Shown one piece after another: positions 49,751 through 59,474 of a stretch of 64,000 nucleotides of DNA. A model generated the notes under the pieces. That model was not told the origin of the DNA. It ran no database searches and saw only the letters and a program-made list of their open reading frames with translations. The stretch's first letter is position 1; each line of letters begins with the position of its first letter. Made by a program: the position numbers and the translations under genes. This stretch comes from Acidobacteriaceae bacterium (GTDB taxonomy: Bacteria > Acidobacteriota > Terriglobia > Terriglobales > Acidobacteriaceae), in contig JAOAPN010000009.1 of the NCBI GenBank assembly GCA_025462885.1, positions 1 to 64,000 of the forward strand, read 5' to 3'.

Positions 49751-50917
49751 ATGGCGAAGAACATCGTGATCTGCTGCGATGGAACGGCAAATCAGTTCTC
49801 CAAAGACCGTACAAATGTAGTGAAGCTCTTCTACATGCTGGAGCAGGAGACGAGCCAGCAGATCGCCTACTATCATCCCGGCGTCGGAACCATGGAACCC
49901 GTTGGTGCTTTGACGACAGTGGCCCGGAAGCTGACGCGTGTGCTTGGCCTGGCATTTGGCTATGGAATAGCGAGCGACATTCAGAACGCCTACACCTATC
50001 TGATGAATCATTACCAGGAAGGCGATAAGGTCTATCTTTTCGGTTTCAGTCGAGGGTCTTATACGGCCCGAGCAATTTGTTCGATGCTCAGCCTCTACGG
50101 ACTTCTCTCTCCCGGCAATGATTCCATGGTTACCTATGCGGTCCGGATGATGTTTGCCATTCAGAGGGCAGAGAAGACTAAACCCACCAAAGACACACAC
50201 GATGCCGTTGCGGAGTATTTCCAACTCGCAGCTGACTTCAAGGCCGCGATGGGTCGCGGTGAGTGCAAACCGCATTTCGTCGGAGTGTGGGACACGGTAA
50301 GCTCCGTGGGATGGTTTACAGATTCCCTCAAGCTCCCCTTCACGGCGGACAATCCAGACATCGCGATCGGACGCCACGCCATTTCAATCGATGAGCGGCG
50401 TGCCTTCTTCCGCACCAATCGCTGGATACCTTCCCCGGCGCAGTCCGTGCATGGTCCGAGGGACCTCCAGCAGGTTTGGTTCGCGGGCGTACATTGCGAC
50501 GTCGGAGGCGGATACCCGGAGGCGACGAGTGGCCTTTCGAAGATCGCGCTGGAATGGATGGTCGAAGAGGCGAAAGCTGCCGGACTGCTGGTCAATCTCG
50601 AAAGGCAGAATGAAGTGCTCGGGATACGTCCAGGAGGCAGGTACGTGCAGCCTGATCCCGACGGATTGATGCACGAAGAGCTTAAAGGCGCGTGGAAGAT
50701 AGCTGAGTGGATTCGCAGGCCACGCTACGACTCCACGACTGGAAAGACCACGAAGCAGGCAAACCACGGCAAGCGACGCATCATTCCAGCCAATGCCTGC
50801 GTGCATGATTCGGTATTTCTGCGCGAAGGCGGAGCTTATGCTGAACGCATCAAGCTGCCGGCTGGAGTTCAGCGAGTGTATACCCGCTCTCACTCAAGTC
50901 CAATCGCTGGGGCTTGA
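49751..50917 (+). CDS. DUF2235 alpha/beta-hydrolase protein
   Basis: 388 aa, GGAGG before the ATG. The family opening KNIVICCDGTANQFSKDRTN and the nucleophile elbow YLFGFSRGSYTARAI are clear; WFAGVHCDVGGGYPE supplies the later conserved His/Asp region. DUF2235 includes Tle1 phospholipase effectors of type VI secretion, but no VgrG, PAAR or immunity gene is near, so it may be a stand-alone lipase or esterase. No signal peptide, so probably cytoplasmic. Its 3' end overlaps the convergent FUSC gene by 28 bp. Confidence 0.9.
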   Translation: MAKNIVICCDGTANQFSKDRTNVVKLFYMLEQETSQQIAYYHPGVGTMEPVGALTTVARKLTRVLGLAFGYGIASDIQNAYTYLMNHYQEGDKVYLFGFSRGSYTARAICSMLSLYGLLSPGNDSMVTYAVRMMFAIQRAEKTKPTKDTHDAVAEYFQLAADFKAAMGRGECKPHFVGVWDTVSSVGWFTDSLKLPFTADNPDIAIGRHAISIDERRAFFRTNRWIPSPAQSVHGPRDLQQVWFAGVHCDVGGGYPEATSGLSKIALEWMVEEAKAAGLLVNLERQNEVLGIRPGGRYVQPDPDGLMHEELKGAWKIAEWIRRPRYDSTTGKTTKQANHGKRRIIPANACVHDSVFLREGGAYAERIKLPAGVQRVYTRSHSSPIAGA

Positions 50918-52746
50918 GTGTGAGGGTGCAGTGACTCAGCGTAGAACTCTCCCGCAGCGGCCTCGATCTGTCGAATGATGCGACGGCTTTCAGCCAGCTC
51001 GCGGCCGTGACTTTGGCCGAAATCAAAATAAGCGGCTGATTCCAGCAGATGCATTTGCGCCAGATCGAGTGAGACCGCGGCTCGAAGCTCCGACTGCGCG
51101 GGCGTCCTATCAGCGACACCCAGGCTCCGGACCACGGCTCGGAGTTGAAGCTTCGCCTCACGAATACGAACCAGGATCTGCTTCAGCGCCGTGCTGGTCC
51201 GCGTCGGCCAGAGCTGGTCGAAGATCACCCACATCACCGCGATGCCGATAGCGACGCCGATGACGCGGTCCCGCGCCGGAGCGATCAGCGTTGGCGCACT
51301 GAAGCCGGGTAGCGTTGTGATGAAGAATGCGAAGGCGATCTGTACTCCTGCGTAGCCCATGCGCGGGCTTCGCAGCACCCAGCCCGAAAGCAATGCAACT
51401 GCTCCAACGACAAGCACCAGTGAGGTGATGGAGTCCATATTCGGAAAGAGGAGAGAGATGGCGGCGATAGCCAACACCCCGCCGATGGTGGCACCGGAAA
51501 AACGGTAAAGCTGCTTCTGCTTCATCGCACCCGTCGTGCTGAGGCCGGTAAAGAGAACGGTAACCACGCAGGTTACAATTCCAGGCCACGCGATTGCGTT
51601 GTAGAAGATGTAGCAGAGGGTCGCGGCAAGCGTCAGCTTCAGCGCGTAGGTCACGGCGTCGGCACTCTGGAAAGCTCCAGGCAGGAAGAGAGGCGGCCGT
51701 CGCCTGATGAGCGGTACACGCAGAGCTGCCGGGGCAGGTGCCACGTGAGATGTCCCCAGGCTGGCCGCGTAATCCCGTAGTTCAGCTTCAAACTGATGCA
51801 GCAGATCGGGAGCATCGGCTGGAAGGAACTCCGTCGATAGCGAGGAGTTTCCCCATTGCAGGCGGTCGCACTGTTCGGTCAAAAGAGCGTAGTAGCTGCT
51901 ATCCGCACAGCCTCGGTTCTTTTGCAAGCCAACCGCAGCGGCCTTCTCCAGCAGACGCGAAAGCAAGCCGATGCGGAAGTGCGTGCCGACCGGCAAGAGC
52001 ATCGCGTCGGCACCGGAGTCATGCAGACGGTCGTAGAACTCATTCATCCGGGAGTCGCCAGAGTGAGCATATTGGATCACCGTGTTGCGAATGGAGCGGA
52101 GCGCCGCATCGTCTCGCGTCGCTGGCCCCTGTGCCATGGCACGCAGGAAGCGGGTCAACACTGTGAGGCGTGTCTTGATCTCGCGCTGAAGATCGTCCGC
52201 CGGATGGCGCGTGCTGAAGAGATACTCGACGGCAACCGAACTCCCCAGGACCAGCGCCAGAGAGGCAAGGTTGTAGAGGCTGGAGGTGACGATGACGTTG
52301 GCGCTGCGCTGCGCGTCCCACGAAGAGAGGTCGAGAAAGCCGTAGAACCCGAAAATTGTAAAGAGCACCGGAATCCGAGTGGCAGCCATGCAGAACGACG
52401 CAACAAAGATTCCCAGGACGATACCGAAGAAGCGAGCGAACTCGGTTCCATCGGTAAGCTGCACCCAGGCAAAGGTGGCGGCGCAGGCAAGCGACGCTCC
52501 GCCGAAGATCTGCAGGGCGCTGCGCAGCGTGAGGCCCGGGCGTTCGCGCTGCAGCAGAAACAACAACGCAAGCGCAAGCGAGATGCCAGGAATACGCAGT
52601 GTCATCGCGGCTACCAACGCGAGAGTGGCCGCGAGCGCATCGCGCAGGCTGCCGGAGAGCCGCCCCGGGAAGGGTGCGAGTTCCGCCTGCAGCGTGGCGA
52701 GAAGATCGACGTGTCGGACCCGGTCTGTGGACGAAGCGTTGGGCAT
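50890..52746 (-). CDS. FUSC-family inner-membrane efflux protein
   Basis: 618 aa from the ATG at 52746. Two six-helix membrane blocks, about residues 35-175 and 345-495, each followed by a cytoplasmic helical region, as in AaeB-like and fusaric-acid-resistance proteins (LRIPGISLALALLFLLQRER, FSGATIGGVLAIAAISLLFP). Last gene of the tolC-ytcA-hlyD-FUSC operon, 7 bp after the HlyD gene. Together they form a tripartite exporter for aromatic acids or similar toxic organic acids. Confidence 0.9.
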   Translation of the reverse strand: MPNASSTDRVRHVDLLATLQAELAPFPGRLSGSLRDALAATLALVAAMTLRIPGISLALALLFLLQRERPGLTLRSALQIFGGASLACAATFAWVQLTDGTEFARFFGIVLGIFVASFCMAATRIPVLFTIFGFYGFLDLSSWDAQRSANVIVTSSLYNLASLALVLGSSVAVEYLFSTRHPADDLQREIKTRLTVLTRFLRAMAQGPATRDDAALRSIRNTVIQYAHSGDSRMNEFYDRLHDSGADAMLLPVGTHFRIGLLSRLLEKAAAVGLQKNRGCADSSYYALLTEQCDRLQWGNSSLSTEFLPADAPDLLHQFEAELRDYAASLGTSHVAPAPAALRVPLIRRRPPLFLPGAFQSADAVTYALKLTLAATLCYIFYNAIAWPGIVTCVVTVLFTGLSTTGAMKQKQLYRFSGATIGGVLAIAAISLLFPNMDSITSLVLVVGAVALLSGWVLRSPRMGYAGVQIAFAFFITTLPGFSAPTLIAPARDRVIGVAIGIAVMWVIFDQLWPTRTSTALKQILVRIREAKLQLRAVVRSLGVADRTPAQSELRAAVSLDLAQMHLLESAAYFDFGQSHGRELAESRRIIRQIEAAAGEFYAESLHPHTQAPAIGLE

Positions 52747-52753
52747 AATCGCT

Positions 52754-53965
52754 CTAGCGGACGACAGTAATGGCGGTCGCTCCGACGCGGAAGAGTTCGG
52801 CATCGGGATCCGTTACACGAACCCGGACCGGGAAGCGAGCCGAGAGATGCACCCAGTTGAGCGTGCGGTCGACCGAAGGATAGCCTCCGTTGACTGCGCC
52901 GTCCTCAGGAAAGACGCCGCGTCCTACACTGTCCACGACACCATTGAAGCGGCGGCCGGGATGCTCCATCAGGTAAACCTGGACGTGCATGCCGGGCTGG
53001 ATATGCTTCAGCATGGACTCACGATAACTTGCGACGACCCACCAGGTGCTGGTGTCGATCAGTGTAAAGATTGGTGTGCCGACGTGAGCATACGCACCCT
53101 GCGAGGTGTTCATGTTGGCAACGTAGCCATCGAAGGGCGCGCGCACTTGGCACCATTGCAGGTTCAGCTCTGCCTGCTGCACCTTTGCGGCTCGGCTCGC
53201 TCGTTGAGCGGTCAGAGTCTCCAGCGTATCGACGGTGTGCTGCGCCTCGCCAAGTTTCGACTGCGAAGCCTCAAAGCTGGCACTTGCAGACTGCTTCGAA
53301 GCGAGCGCCATGGACTCCTGTGCCCGCGCTTGTAGCAGTTGCGAGCTCGCCTGGTGGACGGCCTCTTCCGCAACCCGCACTGCGGTCTGTGCCTGATCGA
53401 CCTGTTGCGTGGTCACGTAGTGCTTGGCCAGCAGTGGCTGGATCCGCTTGTAATCGTTCTGTGCAAACTGGAGCTGGGCCTGGGCGGAAGACTGCGCGGC
53501 TGTCGCACGTTCTACCGCGGCCTTGGCAGCAAGATAGCTTCCCTGGGCTGCACTGATGCCGCTCTGGGAGCCGGTCACCCCAGCCCGCGCAGCACCGACG
53601 GCACTCCGCTCCGCAGCGATGCGACGGCCCTCGTCGTTGATCTGGCCTTCGAGCATCGCCTGATCGGCCTTCGCCTGAGCCAGCGCGTACTCGAACGGAC
53701 GCGGATCGATGACGAAGAGCAAATCACCCTTACGAACCTGCTGATTGTCTTTGACCAAAAGCTCTTCAAGCCGGCCTTCGACTTCAGCGGCTAAAGCGAT
53801 GGAGTTCGCCCGAACGGTAGCATCGTCCGTGCGAGGATGGCGGTCGACCTGGAGCACCGACACCAGCAACAGGAGAAGAGCCACAACGACGATACCGATA
53901 CCAATGGCGCGGCCGAGTCTCTGTTTGTCGAATTGGACGGGTGGAACATTTTGGACGGAGGACAT
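52754..53965 (-). CDS. HlyD/EmrA-type membrane-fusion protein
   Basis: 403 aa from the ATG at 53965, preceded by GAAGGTGA. One N-terminal helix (IGIGIVVVALLLLLVSVLQV), the lipoyl/barrel-sandwich half (TVRANSIALAAEVEGRLEEL, DLLFVIDPRPFEYALAQAKA), a long coiled-coil hairpin of Ala/Gln-rich heptads (residues about 95-225) and the closing beta-barrel (VRAPFDGYVANMNTSQGAYA). It links the FUSC pump to TolC. Confidence 0.95.
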   Translation of the reverse strand: MSSVQNVPPVQFDKQRLGRAIGIGIVVVALLLLLVSVLQVDRHPRTDDATVRANSIALAAEVEGRLEELLVKDNQQVRKGDLLFVIDPRPFEYALAQAKADQAMLEGQINDEGRRIAAERSAVGAARAGVTGSQSGISAAQGSYLAAKAAVERATAAQSSAQAQLQFAQNDYKRIQPLLAKHYVTTQQVDQAQTAVRVAEEAVHQASSQLLQARAQESMALASKQSASASFEASQSKLGEAQHTVDTLETLTAQRASRAAKVQQAELNLQWCQVRAPFDGYVANMNTSQGAYAHVGTPIFTLIDTSTWWVVASYRESMLKHIQPGMHVQVYLMEHPGRRFNGVVDSVGRGVFPEDGAVNGGYPSVDRTLNWVHLSARFPVRVRVTDPDAELFRVGATAITVVR

Positions 53966-53976
53966 TAGAGTCACCT

Positions 53977-54255
53977 TCAAGCGAAGAAGCAGAGCCACAA
54001 TAGGCAGGTCAAAAGAAGCACGATACCGGGGTAAATAACGACGGGATGTCCGAGCGTTCCTTCCATACCCCGCCTGCGCAGCAGGGCGTGGACGAAGAAG
54101 CTCAGGGCCACTGCAACGACCAGCGAGATCATCCATCCGGGAAAGTAGGAGCCGACGATTTCGACGTTAGGATTGCGATTGCAACCCGCAAGCAGCGGGG
54201 AAACAAGCAACAGGGAAGCAACCGCAGTGGAAGCGAGGCGATAAGTGATTCTCAC
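53977..54255 (-). CDS. YtcA-like small lipoprotein/membrane protein
   Basis: 92 aa. Lipobox LLAGC near residue 24, then two membrane helices (GWMISLVVAVALSFFVHALL, PVVIYPGIVLLLTCLLWLCF). Small proteins of this type sit in FUSC efflux operons in many proteobacteria and acidobacteria. Its start overlaps the tolC stop by 4 bp and it ends 11 bp before the HlyD start. Probably an accessory part of the exporter. Confidence 0.82.
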   Translation of the reverse strand: MRITYRLASTAVASLLLVSPLLAGCNRNPNVEIVGSYFPGWMISLVVAVALSFFVHALLRRRGMEGTLGHPVVIYPGIVLLLTCLLWLCFFA

Positions 54256-55778
54256 GGATGAACTCCTGTGGCGTTGGCCTGGCCTTGGACAAGATCGCCC
54301 ATCGCATAGCTGAGGCCAGCTGCACTTTGCAGCAATTGTGCACGCGAGCGGACGGTCGCAAGGCGTGCCTGCGCCAGCTGACGCTCTGCCTGGACGACGT
54401 CTACAAGAGACCGCACGCCATAGCCATAGGCGTCGAGCGAAGAATCGTACGAGGTCTGTGCAGCCGTGAAGAAACTTCGCGAAGCGCTCTCCTGTTCGAC
54501 AGCCGTTTGATAATCGACATACGCATCCCAGACCTGCCGGGTGACCGCATCCTGCGTGGCGCGTTCTTCTTCGAGAGCGGCGTGCTGTTCGGCCTGTGCT
54601 GCGGCTACTTCATGGCGGCGCGCGCCGTTGAATACCTCCCAGCGAAGCGACGCCTGCGCGGACCACGTCGTCACGTTTGCGTATCCAAGCTGGCCATAGT
54701 CGGCTGTGGGCCACGTAGCGGTCTGGCCGCCAGTAGCGATGAGTCCAACGCTCGGTAGATACGCGGCGTGGGCGGTTCGCGAGGCAGCCTGTGCGTGGCG
54801 AAGCTCCTGTGCGCGGGCCATCAGGTCGGGTCTCGACTTCCACGCGGCGTGGATCAGTTCTTCAACAGAGGCGTTGAGTGCCTCGGGCGGAGCGCTCTGG
54901 TCCTGGGCGATGATCAGGAAGTTGGTGGTAGGTTCGACCCCGATCGTCTCGGACAAAGCCAGCTTCGTCTTCTTCCCTTCGCCTTCGGCCGAGGCCAGAT
55001 CAAAGTGCGCCTCCGCAGCTCCGGCCTGAGCGTTCTGAACATCGGGAAGAGTAGCGCGGCCATTGTCGAACTGCGACTGTGCGCTCTGCAGTAAAGTTTC
55101 GGCAGTCTGTAGAATCGCCCGCGCCGCTTGCAGCTGCCCTGCAGCCTGCTGCGCTCGATAAAACTGTGCCGCTGTTTTGTATGCGATGATCTGATGCGTG
55201 CGGCCTAGTCGCAGTGTCGAAGCAAGCGCAAGTGCGGCACTGTCGTCGACGCGCGCCCTGCGACTGAAATCGAGGAGTTTGTACTCCAGTGCAAGCTGCG
55301 CCTGTGCGATTGGCTGCTCGACCGTGACATAGCCGCGAGGAGCAATAGGCTTGGGAAAGGGAACGATCGCCCTCACGTCGCTGCCCTGTGCAATGAAAGT
55401 CAACAGCGGCAGATAGCGCGCACGGTCGATGCCGGCACGTTCAAGCGAACGTTTGGCGGTAGTCCATGCAACACGTCCTTCAGGGCTGGCGCTCTCCGCC
55501 ACGTCGATGAGTTCGGCCAGATTGTAAAGGTGCGTCGGATCCAGCGTAGGGATTGCGGTGTCGGTACGCACGCTGACCAGGCAGCGATTGACATCGCGCG
55601 TGGTGAGGATCTGGCTGCAGCTGCTGGGAGTGGAAGAGGTCTGAGCTACAGTAGATCCTGCTGAACAGAAGACTGCCAAACCCAACGCCACAACAGAAAA
55701 GATTCGACTCTCCTTTCGTGTGGGGGGTCTGCTTTGCTCACGATATCGGGCGTACTTTTTCATGCGTGCTACGCTCAT
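54252..55778 (-). CDS. TolC-type outer-membrane efflux protein
   Basis: 508 aa from the ATG at 55778; a second ATG at 55763 is possible. A signal peptide (IFSVVALGLAVFCSAGSTVAQ) precedes paired OEP repeats with long coiled coils (LYNLAELIDVAESASPEGRV, TLPDVQNAQAGAAEAHFDLA, SLDAYGYGVRSLVDVVQAER). First gene of the efflux operon, divergent from the TetR gene. Confidence 0.93.
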   Translation of the reverse strand: MSVARMKKYARYREQSRPPTRKESRIFSVVALGLAVFCSAGSTVAQTSSTPSSCSQILTTRDVNRCLVSVRTDTAIPTLDPTHLYNLAELIDVAESASPEGRVAWTTAKRSLERAGIDRARYLPLLTFIAQGSDVRAIVPFPKPIAPRGYVTVEQPIAQAQLALEYKLLDFSRRARVDDSAALALASTLRLGRTHQIIAYKTAAQFYRAQQAAGQLQAARAILQTAETLLQSAQSQFDNGRATLPDVQNAQAGAAEAHFDLASAEGEGKKTKLALSETIGVEPTTNFLIIAQDQSAPPEALNASVEELIHAAWKSRPDLMARAQELRHAQAASRTAHAAYLPSVGLIATGGQTATWPTADYGQLGYANVTTWSAQASLRWEVFNGARRHEVAAAQAEQHAALEEERATQDAVTRQVWDAYVDYQTAVEQESASRSFFTAAQTSYDSSLDAYGYGVRSLVDVVQAERQLAQARLATVRSRAQLLQSAAGLSYAMGDLVQGQANATGVHP

Positions 55779-55786
55779 CTGAAACT

Positions 55787-55818
55787 TAGTATACGCTGTA
55801 AACAAAATCTGTATAGTA
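55787..55818. promoter_or_regulatory. divergent tolC/tetR promoters with overlapping dyad
   Basis: TAGTATAC (55787-55794) and GTATAGTA (55811-55818) form an inverted pair with one mismatch. The first read in reverse gives TATACT, a -10 box for the tolC operon; the second gives TATAGT, a -10 box for tetR only 8 bp before its ATG. A TetR dimer bound here would block both directions. Binding is inferred from position. Confidence 0.5.
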
Positions 55819-55824
55819 GAAAGT

Positions 55825-56430
55825 ATGACTGCTCGAGGAATAACTGGAGTCGCTGGTGTTGAAGGAATCGCTCTAAAAGAGCGCATTATTCAAGCGGCAA
55901 GCAAGATCTTTGTCGAAGAGGGGTATCAAAGCCTCTCGATGCGCCGCGTCGCTCAGGAGGCCGGTTGCTCCCAGATGGCGATGTATCGTCACTTCGACAA
56001 CAAGGAAGCACTCACGCAACACATTTGCGCTCAACTCTATACTCGGTTCGCGACCAAAATCACGCGGGAGATTGAGGGGATCGAAGGGCCGTGGGAGCGA
56101 CTACGACGTTTCAGTGCGGCATTGATCCGTTTTGCCGTGTCCTATCCCGATCATTACGCGTTGATCTTTCTGGTGCGCCACTCAGACCCGGTGGTTTTGG
56201 CGGATCGGGAGCGACTGGGTCAGGAATTTCTGGCGGGGATTCACGACATAGTCGCAGCGCTTCTACCGCAGGAGACGCCCGCGCCCGCGATAGAGATGAA
56301 GCTGCGCCAGATGATGTGTTGTCTTCACGGAACGGCGGCCCTGCTCATAGCGCATCCCAAGGCTTATAGCCTTACGAAGCAGAAAGCCATCGAAGACTCC
56401 GAGGCAACACTTCGGAGTCTGTTTGGTTGA
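55825..56430 (+). CDS. TetR-family regulator of the adjacent efflux operon
   Basis: 201 aa. Helix-turn-helix at residues about 18-65 (KERIIQAASKIFVEEGYQSL, MRRVAQEAGCSQMAMYRHFD), then a helical ligand-binding domain (FAVSYPDHYALIFLVRHSDP). Only 46 bp separate it from the tolC start on the other strand, the standard arrangement for a local efflux repressor. The ligand is probably the exported compound. Confidence 0.92.
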   Translation: MTARGITGVAGVEGIALKERIIQAASKIFVEEGYQSLSMRRVAQEAGCSQMAMYRHFDNKEALTQHICAQLYTRFATKITREIEGIEGPWERLRRFSAALIRFAVSYPDHYALIFLVRHSDPVVLADRERLGQEFLAGIHDIVAALLPQETPAPAIEMKLRQMMCCLHGTAALLIAHPKAYSLTKQKAIEDSEATLRSLFG

Positions 56431-56445
56431 GATGGCTGGCTGACT

Positions 56446-58293
56446 CTAAATCAGAACGCGAGACGCGAGCAGGTCTTCGATCCGAACGGGGAGTTCGCGG
56501 ACCCGCACTCCCGTCGCGTGATAGACCGCTGCTGTGATCGCCGGTGCGATGCCGGCAAGGCAAATCTCGCCGATGCCGCGTGCGCCATACTCGCCCATCA
56601 TTGGATCGGGAATGTCGAGGAAGGTCACATCAATCGCGGGCATGTCGGCGCTGGTGGCGACGATGTAGTCGGCGAAGTTGTCGTTGATAGCGTGGCCATT
56701 CCGCGGATCGCAGATGGTCTCTTCGTACAGCCCCATGCCAATCCCCATCATCACCGCTCCGGCGATCTGGTTGATCGCGGTCTTGTCGCTGACGATCTGC
56801 GCAAGCACAGTGTAGGTTCCGGTACCGGGGTCCTGCGTGCCGGAGCTGACGCGAACGGTGCCGTCGCTCTTCATGCTGACTGCGGCCTCACTCAGCCCAC
56901 GGCCCGCTCCCCAGGATGCTGCCGCGACGCCCCATCCGAGGATCAGATCGCCCTTGCGCATCGATCCAACCTCCGGCGTGCGCTTCGCCCAGCCAAACTT
57001 CTGTGAGCCCACTTCGAGACATTCTTTAAAGTGGCGCGAAGAGAAGGGCTTCTTCTTCTCTTCATCGATCAACGTGTCATGCGCGAGACGAAATGCGACC
57101 GGGTCTTTCTTCAACTTGATAGCCAGTTCATCCATCGCCGATTCAACGGCAAACAGACCTGGTACAGCGCCAGGACCGCGCATCGGCGTAGGTGTGCCGA
57201 CGTTGCGCTTCATCAGGGCGGAGGTGACTTGCAAATTCGCAACACTATAAAGGAAAGGCGTCGCTTCGCCGCAGTTCTCCTTGATATCGTCGTCGTGCGA
57301 GGTGTGGTTGCGGTAATCCTGCTGGAGCGAGACCAGCTTGCCATCGGCCGTCGCACCCAGCCGCATCCGCTGTTGTGTGCGCGGACGGTGGCCGGTGTTC
57401 GAGAACATCATCTTGCGCGGGACCATCAGCTTTACGGGACGATTCAACTGCCTTGAGGCCGCCGCTGCAAGCGCGGAGTGTGGCCACGGAAACAACTTGC
57501 TACCAAAGCCCGAGCCGATAAACTTCGAGATGACCTGAATATTTTCACGAGGGACGCCAAGCACCTGCGCCATTACGTTCAGATGATTGATGACGCCCTG
57601 GGACGATTCATAAAGAGTGAATCGCCCGTTCTCCCACACTGCGGTGGTGGCGTGCATCTCCATCGGGTTTTGGGTTTCCACAGGAGTCGAATACGTGGCA
57701 TCGAGCTGTACGGGAGCGGAGGAGAAGGCCGCCTCCGAATCGCCGCGCTTGCTTTCGATATGCGGGCCGCCCGGCGTGCCAGCAGCAGGAATGACCTCGT
57801 CCAGCTTGGTGGAGACGTTCGGCTTTTCAGCGTTGTACTGGACCTTCACGGCAGCAGATGCAGCCAGTGCCTGGGCAAATGTCTCGGCGATCACGACTGC
57901 GACATCCTGGCCCCAGTAGAGGATCTTCTCGTCTTCGAACGGAGGCCGAGCCTCGCTGTTCCGTCCTCCGCGCGAGCCCGGAGCCACCCGAAACAGCGGG
58001 CCGATGTTGCCATGGTGCAGCACGAGCAACACCCCCGGCATCTTCTCCGCCTGGGAGGCATCGAGTGAACTGATGGTCCCATTCGCGATGGTGCTGCACA
58101 CGAGCATAGCGTAACTCATGTGTGGAAGGTGATAGTCAGCGGCGTACAGCGCCGAGCCGGTCGTCTTGAGCGGACCATCAATGCGCGATAGGGACGCCCC
58201 GATGATTGCTGAGGGAGCCGGAGGCGCAGCAGGCGGAGCAGCGACAGCGCCCTGATCCGAACCGATGAAGTCGAGTAGCTCGTTGAAGTCCAT
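56446..58293 (-). pseudogene. molybdopterin subunit of a PaoABC/xanthine-dehydrogenase-like enzyme with internal deletion
   Basis: 615 aa from the ATG at 58293 (GGGAG upstream), against about 730 in the family. Normal parts: RIDGPLKTTGSALYAADYHL, TYSTPVETQNPMEMHATTAV, GSGFGSKLFPWPHSALAAAA, MRGPGAVPGLFAVESAMDEL and the C-terminal GARGIGEICLAGIAPAITAA with the catalytic Glu. Near residue 503, TYTVLAQIVSDKT jumps straight to AINQIAGAVMMG (about 56775-56783). Roughly 110-140 residues of the second cofactor-binding domain are missing, in frame. Probably inactive. Confidence 0.75.
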
Positions 58294-58340
58294 TTCAATC
58301 TCCCGTTGCAGCGTAAGCAATACCGTGCGATGCGTGACTT

Positions 58341-59234
58341 TTAGGCGGAGGTGGTGGCAAGCGTCAGAGCCCGCACCAGGCAGCGCTTCGAGAGCTCGAC
58401 TTTGAAACCGTTTTCGCTCTGTGGATGTGCGCCCTTCAGGGCCTCCTCAGCCGCATGGCGAAAGAGAGTGGCGCTGGCGGCGTGACCTTGCAGTGCCTTC
58501 TCAGCTTCGAGCGACCGCCAGGGCTTGGCACCTACGCCGCCGAGAGCAACCCGCGCGCTCTTGATCTGCTTGCCGTCCATATTGGGATACGCGCCGCGGC
58601 GGCAGATATTGCCGTACATCGCGTTCTTGACGTCGTCATCGCTCGGCCCGACATTCTCCTTCATCATGGCCACGGCAGACATGATCTGCCCCGACGTGCA
58701 ATAGCCGCACTGATAGCCGTCATGCTCGATGAAAGCGGCCTGCATGGGATGAAGATTGCCGGGCTGGCCGATGCCTTCGATGGTGGTGATCTCTTCTCCC
58801 TGGTGCATCATCGCGAGGGACAGGCAGGAGTTAACCCGCCGGCCGTTGACGTGGACGGTGCAAGCTCCGCACTGGCCATGATCGCAACCCTTCTTGGTGC
58901 CGGATAGCGCAAGATCTTCACGCAGGCAATCCAGCAACGTAACCCGCGGCTCAATCTGCAGATGATGTTCCTTGCCATTCACCTTCAGCGTGATTGGCAT
59001 GGTTCCTGCAACGGCAGGGTGCGCCTCAGCAGCAGGACCCACCGGGGCAGCGATAGGCTGAGCGGTCGCCATCAGCGGCTGTGTCGAGGCAGCGATTCCG
59101 GCGGCTCCAAGATGAGAAAGAAACGAGCGACGGGATACTCGGCCCAGAAGCGGCTGTTTGGTTTCAGTCGCTTCTGGATTGTCCTTCGCCACGGGTGCGT
59201 TCTTCTGGTCAGGATCGAACGGTTTATTCTTCAT
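58341..59234 (-). pseudogene. fusion of Tat-exported [2Fe-2S] subunit (PaoA-like) with the C-terminal end of the FAD subunit (PaoB-like)
   Basis: 297 aa. Tat signal SRRSFLSHLGAAG at residues 34-46. The first cluster is intact (Cys117, 122, 125, 137). The second has Cys176, 179 and 211, but the fourth ligand is Arg213 (CGC for TGC at 58596-58598) in CRRGAYPN. After Asn218 it continues as MDGKQIKSARVALGGVGAKP to the end, which is the C-terminal domain of the FAD subunit; the FAD-binding part (over 200 residues) is gone. Both cuts keep frame. Electron transfer through this chain should be broken. Confidence 0.75.
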
Positions 59235-59416
59235 GCCTTGCCTCGATCAATAATGTCGGGATTCGCTCAATCTGCTTGGATGATGAAACAGGCGATTATG
59301 TATACCGGATGCGGCCGAAATAATCGTGTGAATTGCGAAACCCCGATATTGCGACTCCGCGTGCTCTGGATATACCGCAAGATCTCGTCGTTGACAGAGA
59401 GGCATAGAGATAGAAA

Positions 59417-59448
59417 TGGCCTCCCGCAAGTGAGTTTGCGGGAGGCCA
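59417..59448 (-). terminator. hairpin terminator of the RND operon
   Basis: TGGCCTCCCGCAA (59417-59429) and TTGCGGGAGGCCA (59436-59448) pair perfectly over 13 bp around a short loop. On the minus strand ATTTCT follows, a weak U-run, 27 bp past the outer-membrane gene stop. Confidence 0.7.
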
Positions 59449-59474
59449 AATGATGTAACCGGTTCCGTCCTGCT

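Noticed and set aside
49751-50917. Type VI secretion effector assignment for the DUF2235 protein
   Set aside because: The fold fits, but there is no VgrG, Hcp, PAAR or immunity-like gene nearby, so only the domain family is claimed.
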